From the NCBI RefSeq assembly GCF_000696385.1, contig NZ_JJMN01000006.1:62001-126000 (forward strand): 64,000 bases of DNA, in the 5' to 3' direction. The DNA is from Vibrio metoecus. GTDB lineage: Bacteria; Pseudomonadota; Gammaproteobacteria; Enterobacterales; Vibrionaceae. The position numbers and the translations under genes are program-made. Positions 1 to 9,468 of this stretch are shown piece by piece. The notes beneath the pieces were generated by a model. It had not been told where the DNA came from, ran no database searches, and saw only the letters and a program-made list of their open reading frames with translations. The first letter of the stretch is position 1; every line of letters starts with the position of its first letter.

Positions 1-2
1 AG

Positions 3-629
3 CATGGCAAGCGCGTGATTCTCGATGCGATGTCGAGCTTTGGCGGTATTCCGATGGATATTGGTGCTCTGGGCATCGATTTTATGATCAGCTCAGCCAA
101 CAAATGTATTCAAGGGGTGCCGGGCTTTGGTTTTGTGATTGCCAAACGCAGCGAGCTTGAACAGTGCCAAGGCCGCGCACGCTCACTCACTTTAGATCTG
201 TTCGACCAATGGCAATGTATGGAGAAAAATCACGGCAAGTGGCGTTTTACCTCTCCCACTCATACGGTTCGTGCGTTCTACCAAGCGTTACTTGAGTTGG
301 AGAGCGAAGGTGGCATCGCGGCGCGCTATCAGCGTTATCAGACCAATCAGACCCAATTGGTGAAAGGCATGCGTGAACTGGGTTTTGCCCCGTTACTCCC
401 AGAAAAGCTGCATTCCCCCATCATCACCTCTTTCTATTCACCTGAACATTCGGATTACCAGTTTGCGGAGTTTTATCAGCGCTTAAAACAGCAAGGCTTT
501 GTGATTTATCCCGGCAAAGTCAGTCACGCCGACTGTTTTCGGATTGGCAATATTGGTGAGGTGTATCCGCAAGATATTGAGCGCCTACTGAGCGCTATGC
601 AGCACGCTATGTATTGGCAACAAGCGTAA
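3..629 (+). CDS. phnW: 2-aminoethylphosphonate:pyruvate aminotransferase, C-terminal part
   Basis: PLP-dependent class V-type aminotransferase that transfers the amino group of 2-aminoethylphosphonate (AEP) to pyruvate, giving phosphonoacetaldehyde and alanine. Only the last ~208 residues are here; the frame is open to the left edge, so the gene starts outside the window. The motif [15 protein letters not shown] carries the Schiff-base lysine (AAA at 102-104). The full family length is about 365 residues, so roughly the C-terminal 57% is visible. It ends 17 bases before the next gene and forms a tight operon with pbfA and phnX, which supports the AEP assignment. Confidence 0.93.
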   Translation, partial: HGKRVILDAMSSFGGIPMDIGALGIDFMISSANKCIQGVPGFGFVIAKRSELEQCQGRARSLTLDLFDQWQCMEKNHGKWRFTSPTHTVRAFYQALLELESEGGIAARYQRYQTNQTQLVKGMRELGFAPLLPEKLHSPIITSFYSPEHSDYQFAEFYQRLKQQGFVIYPGKVSHADCFRIGNIGEVYPQDIERLLSAMQHAMYWQQA

Positions 630-646
630 ACGGTTAGGAAAATCCG

Positions 647-2044
647 ATGAAAGCATTCGATCCTCTCTCGCCGCATAGCCCAACTCACTGGCGCAGCGAA
701 GGTGATATCAATACCACTGCCGCACGTCGTGATTGGTTAACGCAGGTGAATGATGAAACCACTCAGAATTTGTTACAACGTGACGCGAATGTATTTCTGC
801 ATCAAGCCATGTCTACACCTTGTCTCGATGTATTGGCCAGTGCAGCGGGCTGCTATTTGTATGATGTATCAGGGAAAAGTTATCTCGATTTTCATGGCAA
901 TAATGTGCATCAACTCGGTCATGGTCATCCGCAGGTGATCGAAAAAATCACCGAACAGATGCAAACCTTACCTTTCGCCCCGCGCCGTTTTACCCATGAA
1001 ACCGCCATTCGCTGCGCAGAAAAGCTCACGGAGATTGCTGGCGGTGAGCTAAACCGAGTGCTGTTTGCTCCCGGCGGTACTTCGGTGATTGGTATGGCGC
1101 TCAAATTAGCGCGTCATGTCACGCAGAATTTTAAAGTGGTCAGTCTGTGGGACGCTTTTCATGGCGCGTCGCTGGATGCGATCTCCGTTGGCGGCGAAGC
1201 TTGTTTCCGCCAAGGCATGGGGCCACTGATGGCAGGCGTGGAGCGCATTCCTCCGGCTATCACCTATCGCGGTGCATTTCCCCGAGAAGACGGCAGCGAT
1301 GTGCACTACGCCGATTACTTGGAATACGTGATTGAAAAAGAAGGCGGCATTGGTGCATTCATCGCCGAAGCGGTACGCAATACCGATGTACAAGTCCCTA
1401 GCCGCGCCTATTGGCAACGCGTAAGGGAAATCTGCGATAAACACAATGTATTGCTGATCATTGATGACATTCCCAACGGCATGGGGCGCAGCGGTGAGTG
1501 GTTTACTCACCAAGCGTTCGGCATCGAGCCTGATATTTTGTGTATCGGCAAAGGTTTGGGGGCTGGGCTTATCCCCATCGCCGCTCTACTTACCAAGGAT
1601 AAATACAACACCGCCGCGCAGGTTTCTTTGGGGCATTACACCCATGAAAAAAGCCCGCTGGGCTGCGCTGCCGCATTAGCCACAATTGAAGTGATTGAGC
1701 AGCAAAACTTACTCGCTAAAGTTCAAGCGGATAGCGTTTATATGCGCCAACATCTCAATCAAATGCAGCAGCAATTTTCACTGATTGGCGATGTGCGCGG
1801 TATGGGTTTGCTTTGGGGCATTGAACTGGTGACTGATCGCGAGACCAAACAGCGTGCTCACGATGAAGCCGAAGCCGTACTTTATCACTGCTTACGTCAT
1901 GGACTGAGCTTTAAAGTCTCACAAGGCAATGTGCTGCAGCTTAGCCCGCCATTGATCATTTCACGTCAAGAGCTAGATCAAGCTCTCGATATTCTCTATT
2001 CCGCTTTGCTCGCTGTTAGCCAGCAGATGAATTACTCATATTAA
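647..2044 (+). CDS. pbfA: (R)-1-hydroxy-2-aminoethylphosphonate ammonia-lyase (PbfA), class III aminotransferase fold
   Basis: A 465-residue PLP enzyme of the class III aminotransferase fold. The PLP-interacting Asp lies in LLIIDDIPNGMGRSG (D273/D274) and the Schiff-base lysine is K302 in GKGLGAG. Automatic annotation would call it a generic aminotransferase. Genes at this position between phnW and phnX in marine vibrios have been shown to encode PbfA, which eliminates ammonia from (R)-1-hydroxy-AEP to give phosphonoacetaldehyde, so PhnX can act on hydroxylated AEP as well. The assignment rests on synteny and fold; substrate was not tested here. The start ATG follows a ggttagga-like ribosome site; the gap to phnX is only 6 bases. 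Confidence 0.85.
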   Translation: MKAFDPLSPHSPTHWRSEGDINTTAARRDWLTQVNDETTQNLLQRDANVFLHQAMSTPCLDVLASAAGCYLYDVSGKSYLDFHGNNVHQLGHGHPQVIEKITEQMQTLPFAPRRFTHETAIRCAEKLTEIAGGELNRVLFAPGGTSVIGMALKLARHVTQNFKVVSLWDAFHGASLDAISVGGEACFRQGMGPLMAGVERIPPAITYRGAFPREDGSDVHYADYLEYVIEKEGGIGAFIAEAVRNTDVQVPSRAYWQRVREICDKHNVLLIIDDIPNGMGRSGEWFTHQAFGIEPDILCIGKGLGAGLIPIAALLTKDKYNTAAQVSLGHYTHEKSPLGCAAALATIEVIEQQNLLAKVQADSVYMRQHLNQMQQQFSLIGDVRGMGLLWGIELVTDRETKQRAHDEAEAVLYHCLRHGLSFKVSQGNVLQLSPPLIISRQELDQALDILYSALLAVSQQMNYSY

Positions 2045-2050
2045 GGAAAA

Positions 2051-2866
2051 ATGATGAACTCTCCGATTCAAGCCGTTATTTTCGATTGGGCTGGCACTAT
2101 TGTGGATTTTGGATCCTTTGCGCCGACCTCTATTTTTGTTGAAGCTTTCAAGCAAGGTTTTGATTTTGAGATTAGCCTTGCCGAAGCTCGCGAGCCAATG
2201 GGACTGGGCAAATGGCAACACATTGAAGCAGTCGGCAAACTCCCAACCGTTGCGCAGCGCTGGCAAAACCAATTCGGTCGCCCAATGAACTCGAACGATA
2301 TTGATGCGATTTACGCGGCCTTTATGCCATTGCAAATCGCCAAAGTCGCCGATCACGCCGCACCGATCCCACACTCACTTGAAGTGGTTGAACAGATCCG
2401 ATCGCGTGGGATCAAAATCGGATCTTGCTCTGGTTATCCACGCCAAGTGATGGACGTGTTGATCGCTGCGGCAGCCGATTACGGTTATCGTCCGGATTAT
2501 GTGGTTGCTACCGATGAATTACCGCAAGGTGGCCGCCCCGCCCCTTTTATGGCACTCAAAAATGTCATTGAGCTTGGCGTGACCGATGTACGCGCTTGTG
2601 TGAAAGTCGATGATGCCCTGCCCGGCATCGAGGAAGGCCATAATGCGGGGATGTGGACGGTTGGTTTACTGCTGTCAGGCAACGAAGCCGGGTTAACCCT
2701 TGAAGAGTACCAACATGCTGATGACCAAACGCTACAAGCGGCGCGCGAACGTGCACAAGCCAAACTGCAACAGGCAAAACCGCATTATTTGATCGATACG
2801 GTTGCAGACTTGCCTGCCGTGCTCGCGCAAATTGAGCAAAGATTATTAGCCGGTGAACGACCTTAA
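2051..2866 (+). CDS. phnX: Phosphonoacetaldehyde hydrolase (phosphonatase)
   Basis: HAD-superfamily enzyme that splits phosphonoacetaldehyde into acetaldehyde and phosphate, the last step of the pathway. The N-terminal motif FDWAGT carries the nucleophile D12, and the lysine in [10 protein letters not shown] (K54) corresponds to the Schiff-base lysine that sets phosphonatases apart from other HAD proteins. Length 271 residues, normal for the family. ATG codons at 2051 and 2054 are both possible starts; the ribosome site aaggaaaa at 2042-2049 fits either. Confidence 0.95.
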   Translation: MMNSPIQAVIFDWAGTIVDFGSFAPTSIFVEAFKQGFDFEISLAEAREPMGLGKWQHIEAVGKLPTVAQRWQNQFGRPMNSNDIDAIYAAFMPLQIAKVADHAAPIPHSLEVVEQIRSRGIKIGSCSGYPRQVMDVLIAAAADYGYRPDYVVATDELPQGGRPAPFMALKNVIELGVTDVRACVKVDDALPGIEEGHNAGMWTVGLLLSGNEAGLTLEEYQHADDQTLQAARERAQAKLQQAKPHYLIDTVADLPAVLAQIEQRLLAGERP

Positions 2867-2988
2867 CGAACGACTTCGCTTATTCAATTCTCCCCGTGTT
2901 GTGTGAAAAACTGGTTACTTACTAGGGACTTGAAATCTTCTGCTATGCGAGCTATGGTTAGCCAGACAACGTAATAAAACTGATTGAT

Positions 2989-3015
2989 ACCGCCCTGTTT
3001 TCAGGGCGGTATTTA
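2989..3015 (+). terminator. Hairpin between phnX and rnk
   Basis: A 9-bp perfect stem (2989-2997 with 3002-3010, ACCGCCCTG/CAGGGCGGT) with a four-T loop is followed by an AT-rich tract. It probably ends the phn transcript. It sits only about 20 bases before the rnk start, so it could also act in the rnk leader. Confidence 0.6.
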
Positions 3016-3030
3016 TTTTGGAGGAATAAA

Positions 3031-3438
3031 ATGTCTGAACTTAATACTATCGTGGTGTCCACTCGCGATATGGACAGAATCAGCCAGTTGATGGATAGCC
3101 TAGCCACTTTGTCGCCAGAGCTAGAGAAACTGGAAGAAGAATTGGATCGCGCCACCGTGCTCGAACCTGCAGAGATGCCAGACAATGTCGTCACCATGAA
3201 TTCTACGGTGCGCTTTAAATTCTCAGGCAGCAATGAAGTGATGGAAAAAACCTTGGTGTATCCAAACGATGTGAAAAGCAGCGCGGATGTTTCGATTTTC
3301 GCCCCTGTGGGAAGTGCATTGCTTGGCTTAGCAGTAGGTCAACAGTTGGCTTGGCCAATGCCGGGCGGTACACTCAAAACCCTCGAAATCATCGATATCG
3401 TCTATCAACCTGAACGCGCTGGCGAATTCCACCGTTAA
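3031..3438 (+). CDS. rnk: Regulator of nucleoside diphosphate kinase, GreA/GreB C-terminal-like
   Basis: A 135-residue protein matching E. coli Rnk in length and layout: an acidic coiled-coil N-terminus (about residues 8-50) followed by a GreA/GreB C-terminal-type FKBP-like domain, ending in a segment resembling that of Rnk (GQQLAWPMPGG...). Rnk family members bind RNA polymerase and compete with Gre factors. The ribosome site ggaggaat at 3018-3025 precedes the ATG. It is monocistronic and is the left border of the cyclodextrin island. Confidence 0.85.
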   Translation: MSELNTIVVSTRDMDRISQLMDSLATLSPELEKLEEELDRATVLEPAEMPDNVVTMNSTVRFKFSGSNEVMEKTLVYPNDVKSSADVSIFAPVGSALLGLAVGQQLAWPMPGGTLKTLEIIDIVYQPERAGEFHR

Positions 3439-3448
3439 TCAGGTATCC

Positions 3449-3473
3449 GGTGCAAAGTGGTTCACTTTGCACC
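3449..3473 (+). terminator. Hairpin downstream of rnk
   Basis: An 11-bp perfect inverted repeat (3449-3459 with 3463-3473, GGTGCAAAGTG/CACTTTGCACC) with a 3-base loop begins 10 bases after the rnk stop. It lacks a T-run, so it may work as a 3' stability hairpin or a weak terminator. Confidence 0.5.
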
Positions 3474-3495
3474 AGGAGCGCCTCGCTTATCTATA

Positions 3496-3530
3496 AATAA
3501 AAAATCCGATCATCATTAATGACCGGACTT
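3496..3530 (-). terminator. Rho-independent terminator of the cgt operon
   Basis: On the minus strand a stem of about 9 bp (3519-3527 with 3505-3513, one G-U pair) is followed by a run of T residues (plus-strand A-run at 3498-3504). It lies about 35 bases after the cgt stop and would end the minus-strand cyclodextrin operon. Confidence 0.7.
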
Positions 3531-3562
3531 ATATTCTCAGCGTCATTCAACCCTGTTTTCGG

Positions 3563-5533
3563 TTAGAAAGAACCTTGGCTGGCACTGCTACTGCTATGGA
3601 GTTGGTTATTTGCGCCTGATTGCCAAACCACATTCAACGCTGGATTGGTCTCATTGCGTTTTAAACACTTCCACTCAATGCTTTGTGTGACCGGCACGCG
3701 AATAGTTGCACTCCACGTTGGATACTGCGTCGGAGCAAGCTTCACTGCATCTGCCGGCATCCAATTGCCGAGTTGAGCGACACTGCCCACTGCATAAACA
3801 CTTTGACCAAGATTGGTGTAACCGTTGTAACAAGTGAACGTTACGCTTTTCAACGTTGGATCAACGCTACCACTATCTACGGCATGCAATACCACCGCTT
3901 GGTTTTGTGCCAAATGGAACGTCGCCTGCCCGCCAGTCACGCTCACACTATCGTCACCAATCAAGTTAATGTGGTTACCGTCCTGTAGTGCTAAGTTACT
4001 TACCGTGACCGACGTTGCAGGACCACGGTTGAGCGCCACGGTCACCACATCGTCGCCCTCTTTACGCTCGTACACCAAAATATCGTCATTCACCCAGCGC
4101 TGCGTATAGCTGCCGCGTTGAATCGCTAAGCTGTTTTGGCGTAGTTCAGTCAGCACTTGGATGATCTTAAACGCTTGCGTATCTTGGCTAAAGCTTGGCA
4201 TTTTTTCACGGTTGTACGGGTCACTCCCCACTTGACCAAACGCATTTTGAGTAAAGTTTGCCGAGTAGTGCTCCGTACCGTAGTAAATCGCCGGAATACC
4301 GCGCACCGTCATGGTCGCGACCAAACCTAAATTAACGCGCTGCTGGGCAAATACTTCACTCTGGTTGCCACCCGCTTCGTTGTTACCTGGGCCAAACGTC
4401 GAGGCACTAGAGCGCAACGCAGTAGAGATACGTGCCATATCATGGTTATCCATAAACACCACTTGCCAATCATCGCTGCTGAAGACGGATTTACGTGTTT
4501 CCAAATAGTTGTTCAGCGTTTTCATGCTGTTACCTGAGCGATTGGCTAACACGCGTTCTAACGTATCGCGAAAACCGAAATCAAGTAACGCTGAGCCAGA
4601 GGTGTTAGCGTAGTCAATCGCGTAGCCATCAATCCCTGTAGTGGTATTGGCACTGGCACCAAACCATTCGCCAAAGAAGTAGAAGCCTTCGCGACCCAGC
4701 GTTTTGCTGTAGTTATGGATGTCCGTCGTCCACTGTTGGATAAAGGATTTATCCATGTGTTTGATAGCATCGATACGAATCGCATCCACCCCTGCATCTA
4801 TCCAGAATTTTGCGCCATCTAACAAATACTGATAAACATTGGCATCGGATTGATTGAAGTCAGAAAGGTTAAATAAGTTGAAGTTACGGACTTGATACCA
4901 ATCGTTCCAGTTGGTCACACCGCCGTTGTGGTGATACCAATTGGTGCCTGCTGCAACATCGCTGTTGTAATCGGTAATGAACTGCCCATCACGATACAGC
5001 GCGCCATATTCATTTTCATCGTTGCCATTCGAATGGTTAGGCGCATAGTCAAGAACCAACTTCATGTTGTATTCGGGGCTGTGCATTAGGGCGGTCAGCT
5101 CTTTGAAATCCTCCAACGTGCCGAAATGCTCATCGACGCGGAAGAAATCTCGTCCCCAGTAACCGTGATAGCCCGCGCCACCATTGGCATCGAGGTTATC
5201 GGCGTTGTCCACTGGAGGCGTGATCCAAATCGCCGTTACACCCAGAGATTTTAAGTACGGCAGTTTGTTAATTAAGCCACGAAGGTCTCCACCGACATAC
5301 TTTTTCAAGTTGTTCGGATCGTAAGTTGCTGGGTTGCGGCCTGTGTTGTTACTCACATCGCCATCGCTAAAACGATCAAGAAAAACGAAGTAGATCGTTT
5401 CTTTGCGAAAATCGAGAAAAGTGCCACTTTCCGTCTGCGAACTGGTCGCAGCGTAAAGTGTTGGGCTAAACATCAGTCCATTTGCGGCAATAGCCGCCAG
5501 CAGCGCACTGCAAAGCAAAGTGCGTTTTTTCAT
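3563..5533 (-). CDS. cgt: Secreted cyclomaltodextrin glucanotransferase (CGTase, GH13 with CBM20)
   Basis: 656-residue exported enzyme that converts starch into cyclodextrins by transglycosylation. Residues 1-29 are a signal peptide. The GH13 barrel shows region I DYAPNHS (162-168), the nucleophile D255 in IRIDAIKHM, the acid/base E289 in FFGEWFG and D365 in MDNHDMAR. The C-terminal ~95 residues look like a starch-binding CBM20 domain. From memory of the Klebsiella CGTase (655 residues) the two are closely similar along the whole length, including the C-terminal GANNQ...GSF end, so this is CGTase rather than the plain alpha-amylase that automatic annotation may give. It is the last gene of the minus-strand operon, with a purine-rich ribosome site before the ATG. 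Confidence 0.9.
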   Translation of the reverse strand: MKKRTLLCSALLAAIAANGLMFSPTLYAATSSQTESGTFLDFRKETIYFVFLDRFSDGDVSNNTGRNPATYDPNNLKKYVGGDLRGLINKLPYLKSLGVTAIWITPPVDNADNLDANGGAGYHGYWGRDFFRVDEHFGTLEDFKELTALMHSPEYNMKLVLDYAPNHSNGNDENEYGALYRDGQFITDYNSDVAAGTNWYHHNGGVTNWNDWYQVRNFNLFNLSDFNQSDANVYQYLLDGAKFWIDAGVDAIRIDAIKHMDKSFIQQWTTDIHNYSKTLGREGFYFFGEWFGASANTTTGIDGYAIDYANTSGSALLDFGFRDTLERVLANRSGNSMKTLNNYLETRKSVFSSDDWQVVFMDNHDMARISTALRSSASTFGPGNNEAGGNQSEVFAQQRVNLGLVATMTVRGIPAIYYGTEHYSANFTQNAFGQVGSDPYNREKMPSFSQDTQAFKIIQVLTELRQNSLAIQRGSYTQRWVNDDILVYERKEGDDVVTVALNRGPATSVTVSNLALQDGNHINLIGDDSVSVTGGQATFHLAQNQAVVLHAVDSGSVDPTLKSVTFTCYNGYTNLGQSVYAVGSVAQLGNWMPADAVKLAPTQYPTWSATIRVPVTQSIEWKCLKRNETNPALNVVWQSGANNQLHSSSSASQGSF

Positions 5534-5562
5534 TGGAGATCCCCCGTGGTTTGCGAAAATGA

Positions 5563-5583
5563 ACCGGGAACTATTCCCGGTTG
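5563..5583 (-). promoter_or_regulatory. Intercistronic hairpin between cymD and cgt
   Basis: A perfect 9-bp inverted repeat (5563-5571 with 5575-5583, AACCGGGAA/TTCCCGGTT) with a 3-base loop overlaps the cymD stop codon. There is no T-run. It is a candidate RNA-processing or 3'-protection site separating the importer ATPase message from cgt. Confidence 0.5.
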
Positions 5584-6701
5584 TTGGTTAAATTCTTTTC
5601 ACTGTAGAAATCGAAGATGTGACAGAAAGCGGTATTGAGGTTAAAGCGAATCGGCTTCCCAATATTGGCTGTAGTGATCGTTTGATCGTTCACACGAGCA
5701 ATAAGCTCTTTTCCTCCGACTTTGAAATAGAGGTACTTTTCATTCCCCATGTTTTCAACCACCGTCAAAATACCCTCGAAAGCGTTAATCGTGTCATCCG
5801 GTTCGGCAACACGAATGTGTTCAGGACGAATACCAAAACAGACGGGTTTGTTGATGTATTCACGCAACGCCTTCTGTTTTTCTACTGGAATGAACATACG
5901 AATGCCGTTACTGATTTCGATATAGAGTTGTCCGTTGTCCTCACGGATCACGGTGTCAATCAAGTTCATCGCGGGTGAGCCGATGAAACTCGCCACAAAT
6001 TTGTTAGCGGGATAGTTGTACAAATTCGCTGGGGTATCGACTTGCATAATCTTGCCAAGGTTTAGCACGCATATACGATCACCTAATGTCAATGCTTCAG
6101 TTTGATCATGGGTTACATAGATCATGGTTGCCGGATTACCTTCTTCTTTTAGCGATTGATGTAACTGAGCAATTTTGACTCGCATCGACACACGCAGTTT
6201 TGCGTCAAGGTTGGATAAAGGCTCATCAAATAAGAAGACATCTGGCTTACGCACAATCGCACGTCCAACGGCTACACGCTGACGCTGTCCACCAGACATC
6301 TCTTTCGGTTTACGATACAAAAGGTCAGTGATTTCCAGCTTTTCAGCCGCTTCTTCCACACGACGCTTAATCTCCTCTTTCGGCCGCTTTTGCATTTTCA
6401 AGCCAAAGGCCATGTTATCGAACACGGTTTTGTGCGGATAAAGCGCATAGTTTTGAAACACCATTGCGATGCCTCGATCTTTCGGTGGTAAGTCGTTTAC
6501 CACTTTATTACCAATGTGGATTTCACCGCCTGAAATGCTTTCCAGCCCCGCGATCATGCGCAAGGTGGTTGATTTTGCGCAGCCTGATGGCCCCACAAAC
6601 ACCATAAATTCGCCTTCGCGAATATCCAGATCTATGCCATGGACAGCTTTAAAACCGTTCTCATATTTTTTTTCTACTTTACGTAAGCTAACCGTTGCCA
6701 T
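5571..6701 (-). CDS. cymD: MalK-type ABC importer ATPase for cyclodextrins
   Basis: 376-residue ATPase of the MalK/UgpC class that powers the CymFG permease. Walker A is GPSGCAKST (canonical GCGKST has Gly where Ala stands), the signature is MSGGQRQR, Walker B is [10 protein letters not shown], and the H-loop is in YVTHDQTEA. The C-terminal ~130 residues form the MalK-type TOBE/regulatory domain. The start chosen is the ATG at 6701 (MATVSL...), which has GGAGAG upstream; an in-frame ATG at 6713 lies on that ribosome site. Although the permeases are in the divergent operon, no other ATPase is present, so it must serve them. Confidence 0.88.
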   Translation of the reverse strand: MATVSLRKVEKKYENGFKAVHGIDLDIREGEFMVFVGPSGCAKSTTLRMIAGLESISGGEIHIGNKVVNDLPPKDRGIAMVFQNYALYPHKTVFDNMAFGLKMQKRPKEEIKRRVEEAAEKLEITDLLYRKPKEMSGGQRQRVAVGRAIVRKPDVFLFDEPLSNLDAKLRVSMRVKIAQLHQSLKEEGNPATMIYVTHDQTEALTLGDRICVLNLGKIMQVDTPANLYNYPANKFVASFIGSPAMNLIDTVIREDNGQLYIEISNGIRMFIPVEKQKALREYINKPVCFGIRPEHIRVAEPDDTINAFEGILTVVENMGNEKYLYFKVGGKELIARVNDQTITTANIGKPIRFNLNTAFCHIFDFYSEKNLTNNRE

Positions 6702-6785
6702 GAATCTCTCCACTTACCAAAAGGGTATAAAATTGGTTTTCAACTTACCGAGACAGACTGGCTCACAATCTGCCTAGGTAAGTGA

Positions 6786-6811
6786 GGTAACTGAACCGAA
6801 ATTCAGTTACC
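6786..6811 (-). promoter_or_regulatory. Intercistronic hairpin upstream of cymD
   Basis: A perfect 10-bp inverted repeat (6786-6795 with 6802-6811, GGTAACTGAA/TTCAGTTACC) lies between the lipoprotein gene and cymD, without a T-run. Like the one before cgt it may set message stability within the operon. Confidence 0.5.
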
Positions 6812-6834
6812 AACCCTGCCCTGCATTATCAATA

Positions 6835-7320
6835 TCACTGGCACTCAGAAATCATCGCTAGCAATGGGGTTTTGTCCGCGGCAATTTGAATGCTCCAAAC
6901 GTACTTGCCATCTTTGGGTATATTCACCACTGTATTTTTTGCAAAGCCGCCACGTTTGAGTTCTTTAAGTTGGCCGACCGTCATTTCCATGCCGGAAGCA
7001 GTAAACTGCGGCGTCCAACTCATAGTGGCAAATTGCAAACTCACGTTACCCGCTTTCTCCTCTACGACCACTTGATAGAGACCATCACCTTTGTAACCCA
7101 TTTTGTGGTTATCCATGTGAATCCACTGGCCTTCAGGAAAGGTACCAACGACAAATAATGACGGGCGAATTGGCCCACGGTCATCGGCTAGCGTTGGTAA
7201 AGTACAATCTGTAAAACGCGCATCAATATTGGTTGCTGCAGGAGCAGTTTGTTCAGTCGTGCTGGCACAACCGGCCAGTAACGCGGTAGCTGTCGCTGCA
7301 ATAAGAAGTGTATGTTTCAT
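6835..7320 (-). CDS. Lipoprotein of the cyclodextrin cluster
   Basis: 161-residue protein with a lipoprotein signal (LLAGC lipobox, Cys18) and a short Ala/Thr-rich linker. The mature part (about residues 35-161) contains PSLFVVGTF, WIHMDNHKM and a Trp- and aromatic-rich pattern reminiscent of the small beta-sandwich glucan-binding modules near pullulanases, but I cannot assign a family. Position between the lpxD-like gene and cymD suggests a periplasmic or outer-membrane accessory in cyclodextrin capture. It may correspond to one of the cym genes of unknown function in Klebsiella oxytoca (cymB or cymC). Confidence 0.7.
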   Translation of the reverse strand: MKHTLLIAATATALLAGCASTTEQTAPAATNIDARFTDCTLPTLADDRGPIRPSLFVVGTFPEGQWIHMDNHKMGYKGDGLYQVVVEEKAGNVSLQFATMSWTPQFTASGMEMTVGQLKELKRGGFAKNTVVNIPKDGKYVWSIQIAADKTPLLAMISECQ

Positions 7321-7403
7321 AACAAATCCTTGATTATTTCGTTCTCGTTTCTATCCAGCGGAGTCCGAACTGCCTGCTCCGCGTTGTCGATTGTGTTCGC
7401 TTG

Positions 7404-8414
7404 TTAGGCCGATTTCTTGTCAAACAGGCGGGCAAACCAGTGCTTTTGCTCAGGTGGCGATTTTTTTAACTGCTCATAGTGCTGAGTCAGTTTGTTCAAA
7501 ACCGCAAGATTACGGTAATAGGCTTTGGATTCTTTAGCTGGGTAACCAAACAAATCACTACCGGGTGGACAAGAATGACTCACCCCCGATTTGGCTTTGA
7601 TCACCGAATGGCTGCCAATATGAATGTGTCCAGCGGTACCAACTTGACCATGGACGACAACATGATCACCCAATACGGTATGCCCGGCGAAGCCACACTG
7701 AGAGATGATCAAACAGTGTTTACCAATGCGGCAGTCATGGCCAATTTGCACTTGATTGTCGATTTTGCTGCCTTTGCCAATCACAGTGTCGCCGAATGTG
7801 CCGCGATCTATGGTGTTATTACAGCCGATTTCCACATCGTCCTCGATAATGACGCGTCCAACACTTTCCACGCGCTGATAGCTACCATCTTTGCCAGACA
7901 TGTATTCAAAGCTGTAGTTACCAATCGAATTATTGGAATCGATGGTGACGTTGTTGCCGATCACCGTCCCCTCTTTGATCACCGTATTCGCGTGAATCGC
8001 CACGTTGTTACCGATGGTCACGCCATTCATAATGCGGACGCCGGGCATAAAATGGCATCCTTCTCCTATTTGGCAATGTTTGCCGACATATACCCCATCA
8101 ATGGTCGATGTGTTGCCTTGATCAAACAGTTGATACTTTTGGACTTTGTAATAACGCAGTAATTGATTAATTTTCTCAACATCCAAATGTTCAATCACAA
8201 TGTGCGCTTTAACTGGGCTTTGTAAAATTGCTGCGGGGCCAATCAGTACATCAGCTGAGGTTTCAGAAAGCTGTTTAAGATCCGAGCGAGCAAAGACAAT
8301 CGCAAGGCCACCGTGGATATCACTGACCACTGGACGTATTGTCTCCACTATCAACGAGGCATCTCCCTCGACTCGCCCTGATAAACTTTGCGCAATTTCT
8401 GAAACACTCAGCAT
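7404..8414 (-). CDS. LpxD-family hexapeptide acyltransferase inside the cyclodextrin operon
   Basis: 336-residue left-handed beta-helix protein closely matching LpxD (UDP-3-O-acylglucosamine N-acyltransferase) in length and layout: an N-terminal uridine-binding-like domain (1-100), hexapeptide repeats (about 100-290) and a C-terminal helix. The catalytic-type His is H226 in [10 protein letters not shown], next to [14 protein letters not shown], as in LpxD. The housekeeping lpxD is normally in the bamA-skp-lpxD-fabZ locus, so this should be a paralogue. I chose the ATG at 8414, with AGAGGT upstream and an N-terminus matching LpxD; the longer frame would begin with TTG at 8432, just 1 base after cymA. 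A role in lipid A or in an unrelated acylation is unknown. Confidence 0.8.
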   Translation of the reverse strand: MLSVSEIAQSLSGRVEGDASLIVETIRPVVSDIHGGLAIVFARSDLKQLSETSADVLIGPAAILQSPVKAHIVIEHLDVEKINQLLRYYKVQKYQLFDQGNTSTIDGVYVGKHCQIGEGCHFMPGVRIMNGVTIGNNVAIHANTVIKEGTVIGNNVTIDSNNSIGNYSFEYMSGKDGSYQRVESVGRVIIEDDVEIGCNNTIDRGTFGDTVIGKGSKIDNQVQIGHDCRIGKHCLIISQCGFAGHTVLGDHVVVHGQVGTAGHIHIGSHSVIKAKSGVSHSCPPGSDLFGYPAKESKAYYRNLAVLNKLTQHYEQLKKSPPEQKHWFARLFDKKSA

Positions 8415-8433
8415 GTTGACCTCTGAACTCAAG

Positions 8434-9468
8434 TTAGAAACGATATAAAGCTTGGAAATAAACGGTGTGCTGTTTTAGCTCGCTTTCATTCTTAGCTTCC
8501 CAGCCAGCCAGTTTACTTTTTTCTTCTACTTCATTGGCATACTCATACTCGCCTTTTAGTAACCAGCTATCGCCTACGGCTTGTTCGTAACCTAGGGTCG
8601 CTTTGCGAATGTCTTTGAAGTAATCGACGTTAGCATTGCCTCCACCGCTATTGGCGGCATTATTGGTTTCGTTTTTACCGACGCGAACACGAGCGTACAA
8701 TACGCCAGCATCGTCAAAGCTATATTGCACAATGGGTTCAATATACTTTTCGTTGAAGTCACTGATTTCATTAATACCGCCATTGGCTTGGCGATCTTCA
8801 TTGTCTTTAATTTGGTAATACAGCTCGACACCCAATTCCCAATTACCAAAGCGCTTATAAGGTTTAAACAGTAAGCTATATCCATCTTCAATACGCTCAC
8901 CCCAGTCACTCTTATCTTCCTTGCTGTAGAGATATTCCAGATTCGAGTAAAAACCCCAGTTATGTTCATTGTTAAAATAGGTGAGATAAGGGCGGAAGCT
9001 GTGCTCAGCGAGCTCTTTGCGTAAACCACTCACATAAGGGGAAAACACTTTACTGTTGGTGTATTCGAGTTCATAGATAGCGCCCGTTGCCCAGCCATTA
9101 CCTAAATCAAAGCCTTTGTTGAGTGAAAAAAGATGTTTAATTCCGTCTTCATTTTCGTAGTAGCTTGGTTCTCTTTGCTCACGATTTTCCAATTTCAAGC
9201 CATACAGCGCACTGAAATTCCAACGAGCATTGTTGTAGTAAACACCAAACACTTCGTGCGTGGTCGTTCTCTCTTTTTTCTTGTTGCCATTGAAACCATC
9301 CGTCACTTTGTCCTCATATTCGAGTGACGTGCCGACATGCCCACCAAATTGCATCGCTTGGTCAAGAAAACCTGCGTCTGCATCCATGCCATGCTCACTG
9401 GCTGCAAAGGTAGGAAATGAGAGAGCAAGCGCTGCCGCTACGGAGACGGAAATTAACGTTCTTTTCAC
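8434..9468 (-). CDS. cymA: Cyclodextrin outer-membrane porin, CymA/OmpG-like
   Basis: 344-residue outer-membrane beta-barrel protein with a signal peptide (residues 1-23, cleavage near TFAAS), many alternating aromatic/hydrophilic strands and a C-terminal Phe (YFQALYRF) typical of BAM substrates. Size and context match CymA of Klebsiella oxytoca, a monomeric 14-strand porin related to OmpG that passes intact cyclodextrins. The mature N-terminal ~15 residues would correspond to the mobile plug segment of CymA. Start is GTG at 9468 with AAGGA at suitable spacing. First gene of the minus operon, diverging from cymE. Confidence 0.82.
   Translation of the reverse strand: MKRTLISVSVAAALALSFPTFAASEHGMDADAGFLDQAMQFGGHVGTSLEYEDKVTDGFNGNKKKERTTTHEVFGVYYNNARWNFSALYGLKLENREQREPSYYENEDGIKHLFSLNKGFDLGNGWATGAIYELEYTNSKVFSPYVSGLRKELAEHSFRPYLTYFNNEHNWGFYSNLEYLYSKEDKSDWGERIEDGYSLLFKPYKRFGNWELGVELYYQIKDNEDRQANGGINEISDFNEKYIEPIVQYSFDDAGVLYARVRVGKNETNNAANSGGGNANVDYFKDIRKATLGYEQAVGDSWLLKGEYEYANEVEEKSKLAGWEAKNESELKQHTVYFQALYRF

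Noticed and set aside
1106..1513. 135-codon minus-strand ORF inside pbfA
   Set aside because: Lies fully antisense to a well-supported gene, has no ribosome site and no recognisable motif.
7479..8162. 227-codon plus-strand ORF opposite the lpxD-like gene
   Set aside because: Antisense shadow; the minus-strand frame has clear hexapeptide repeats and operon context.
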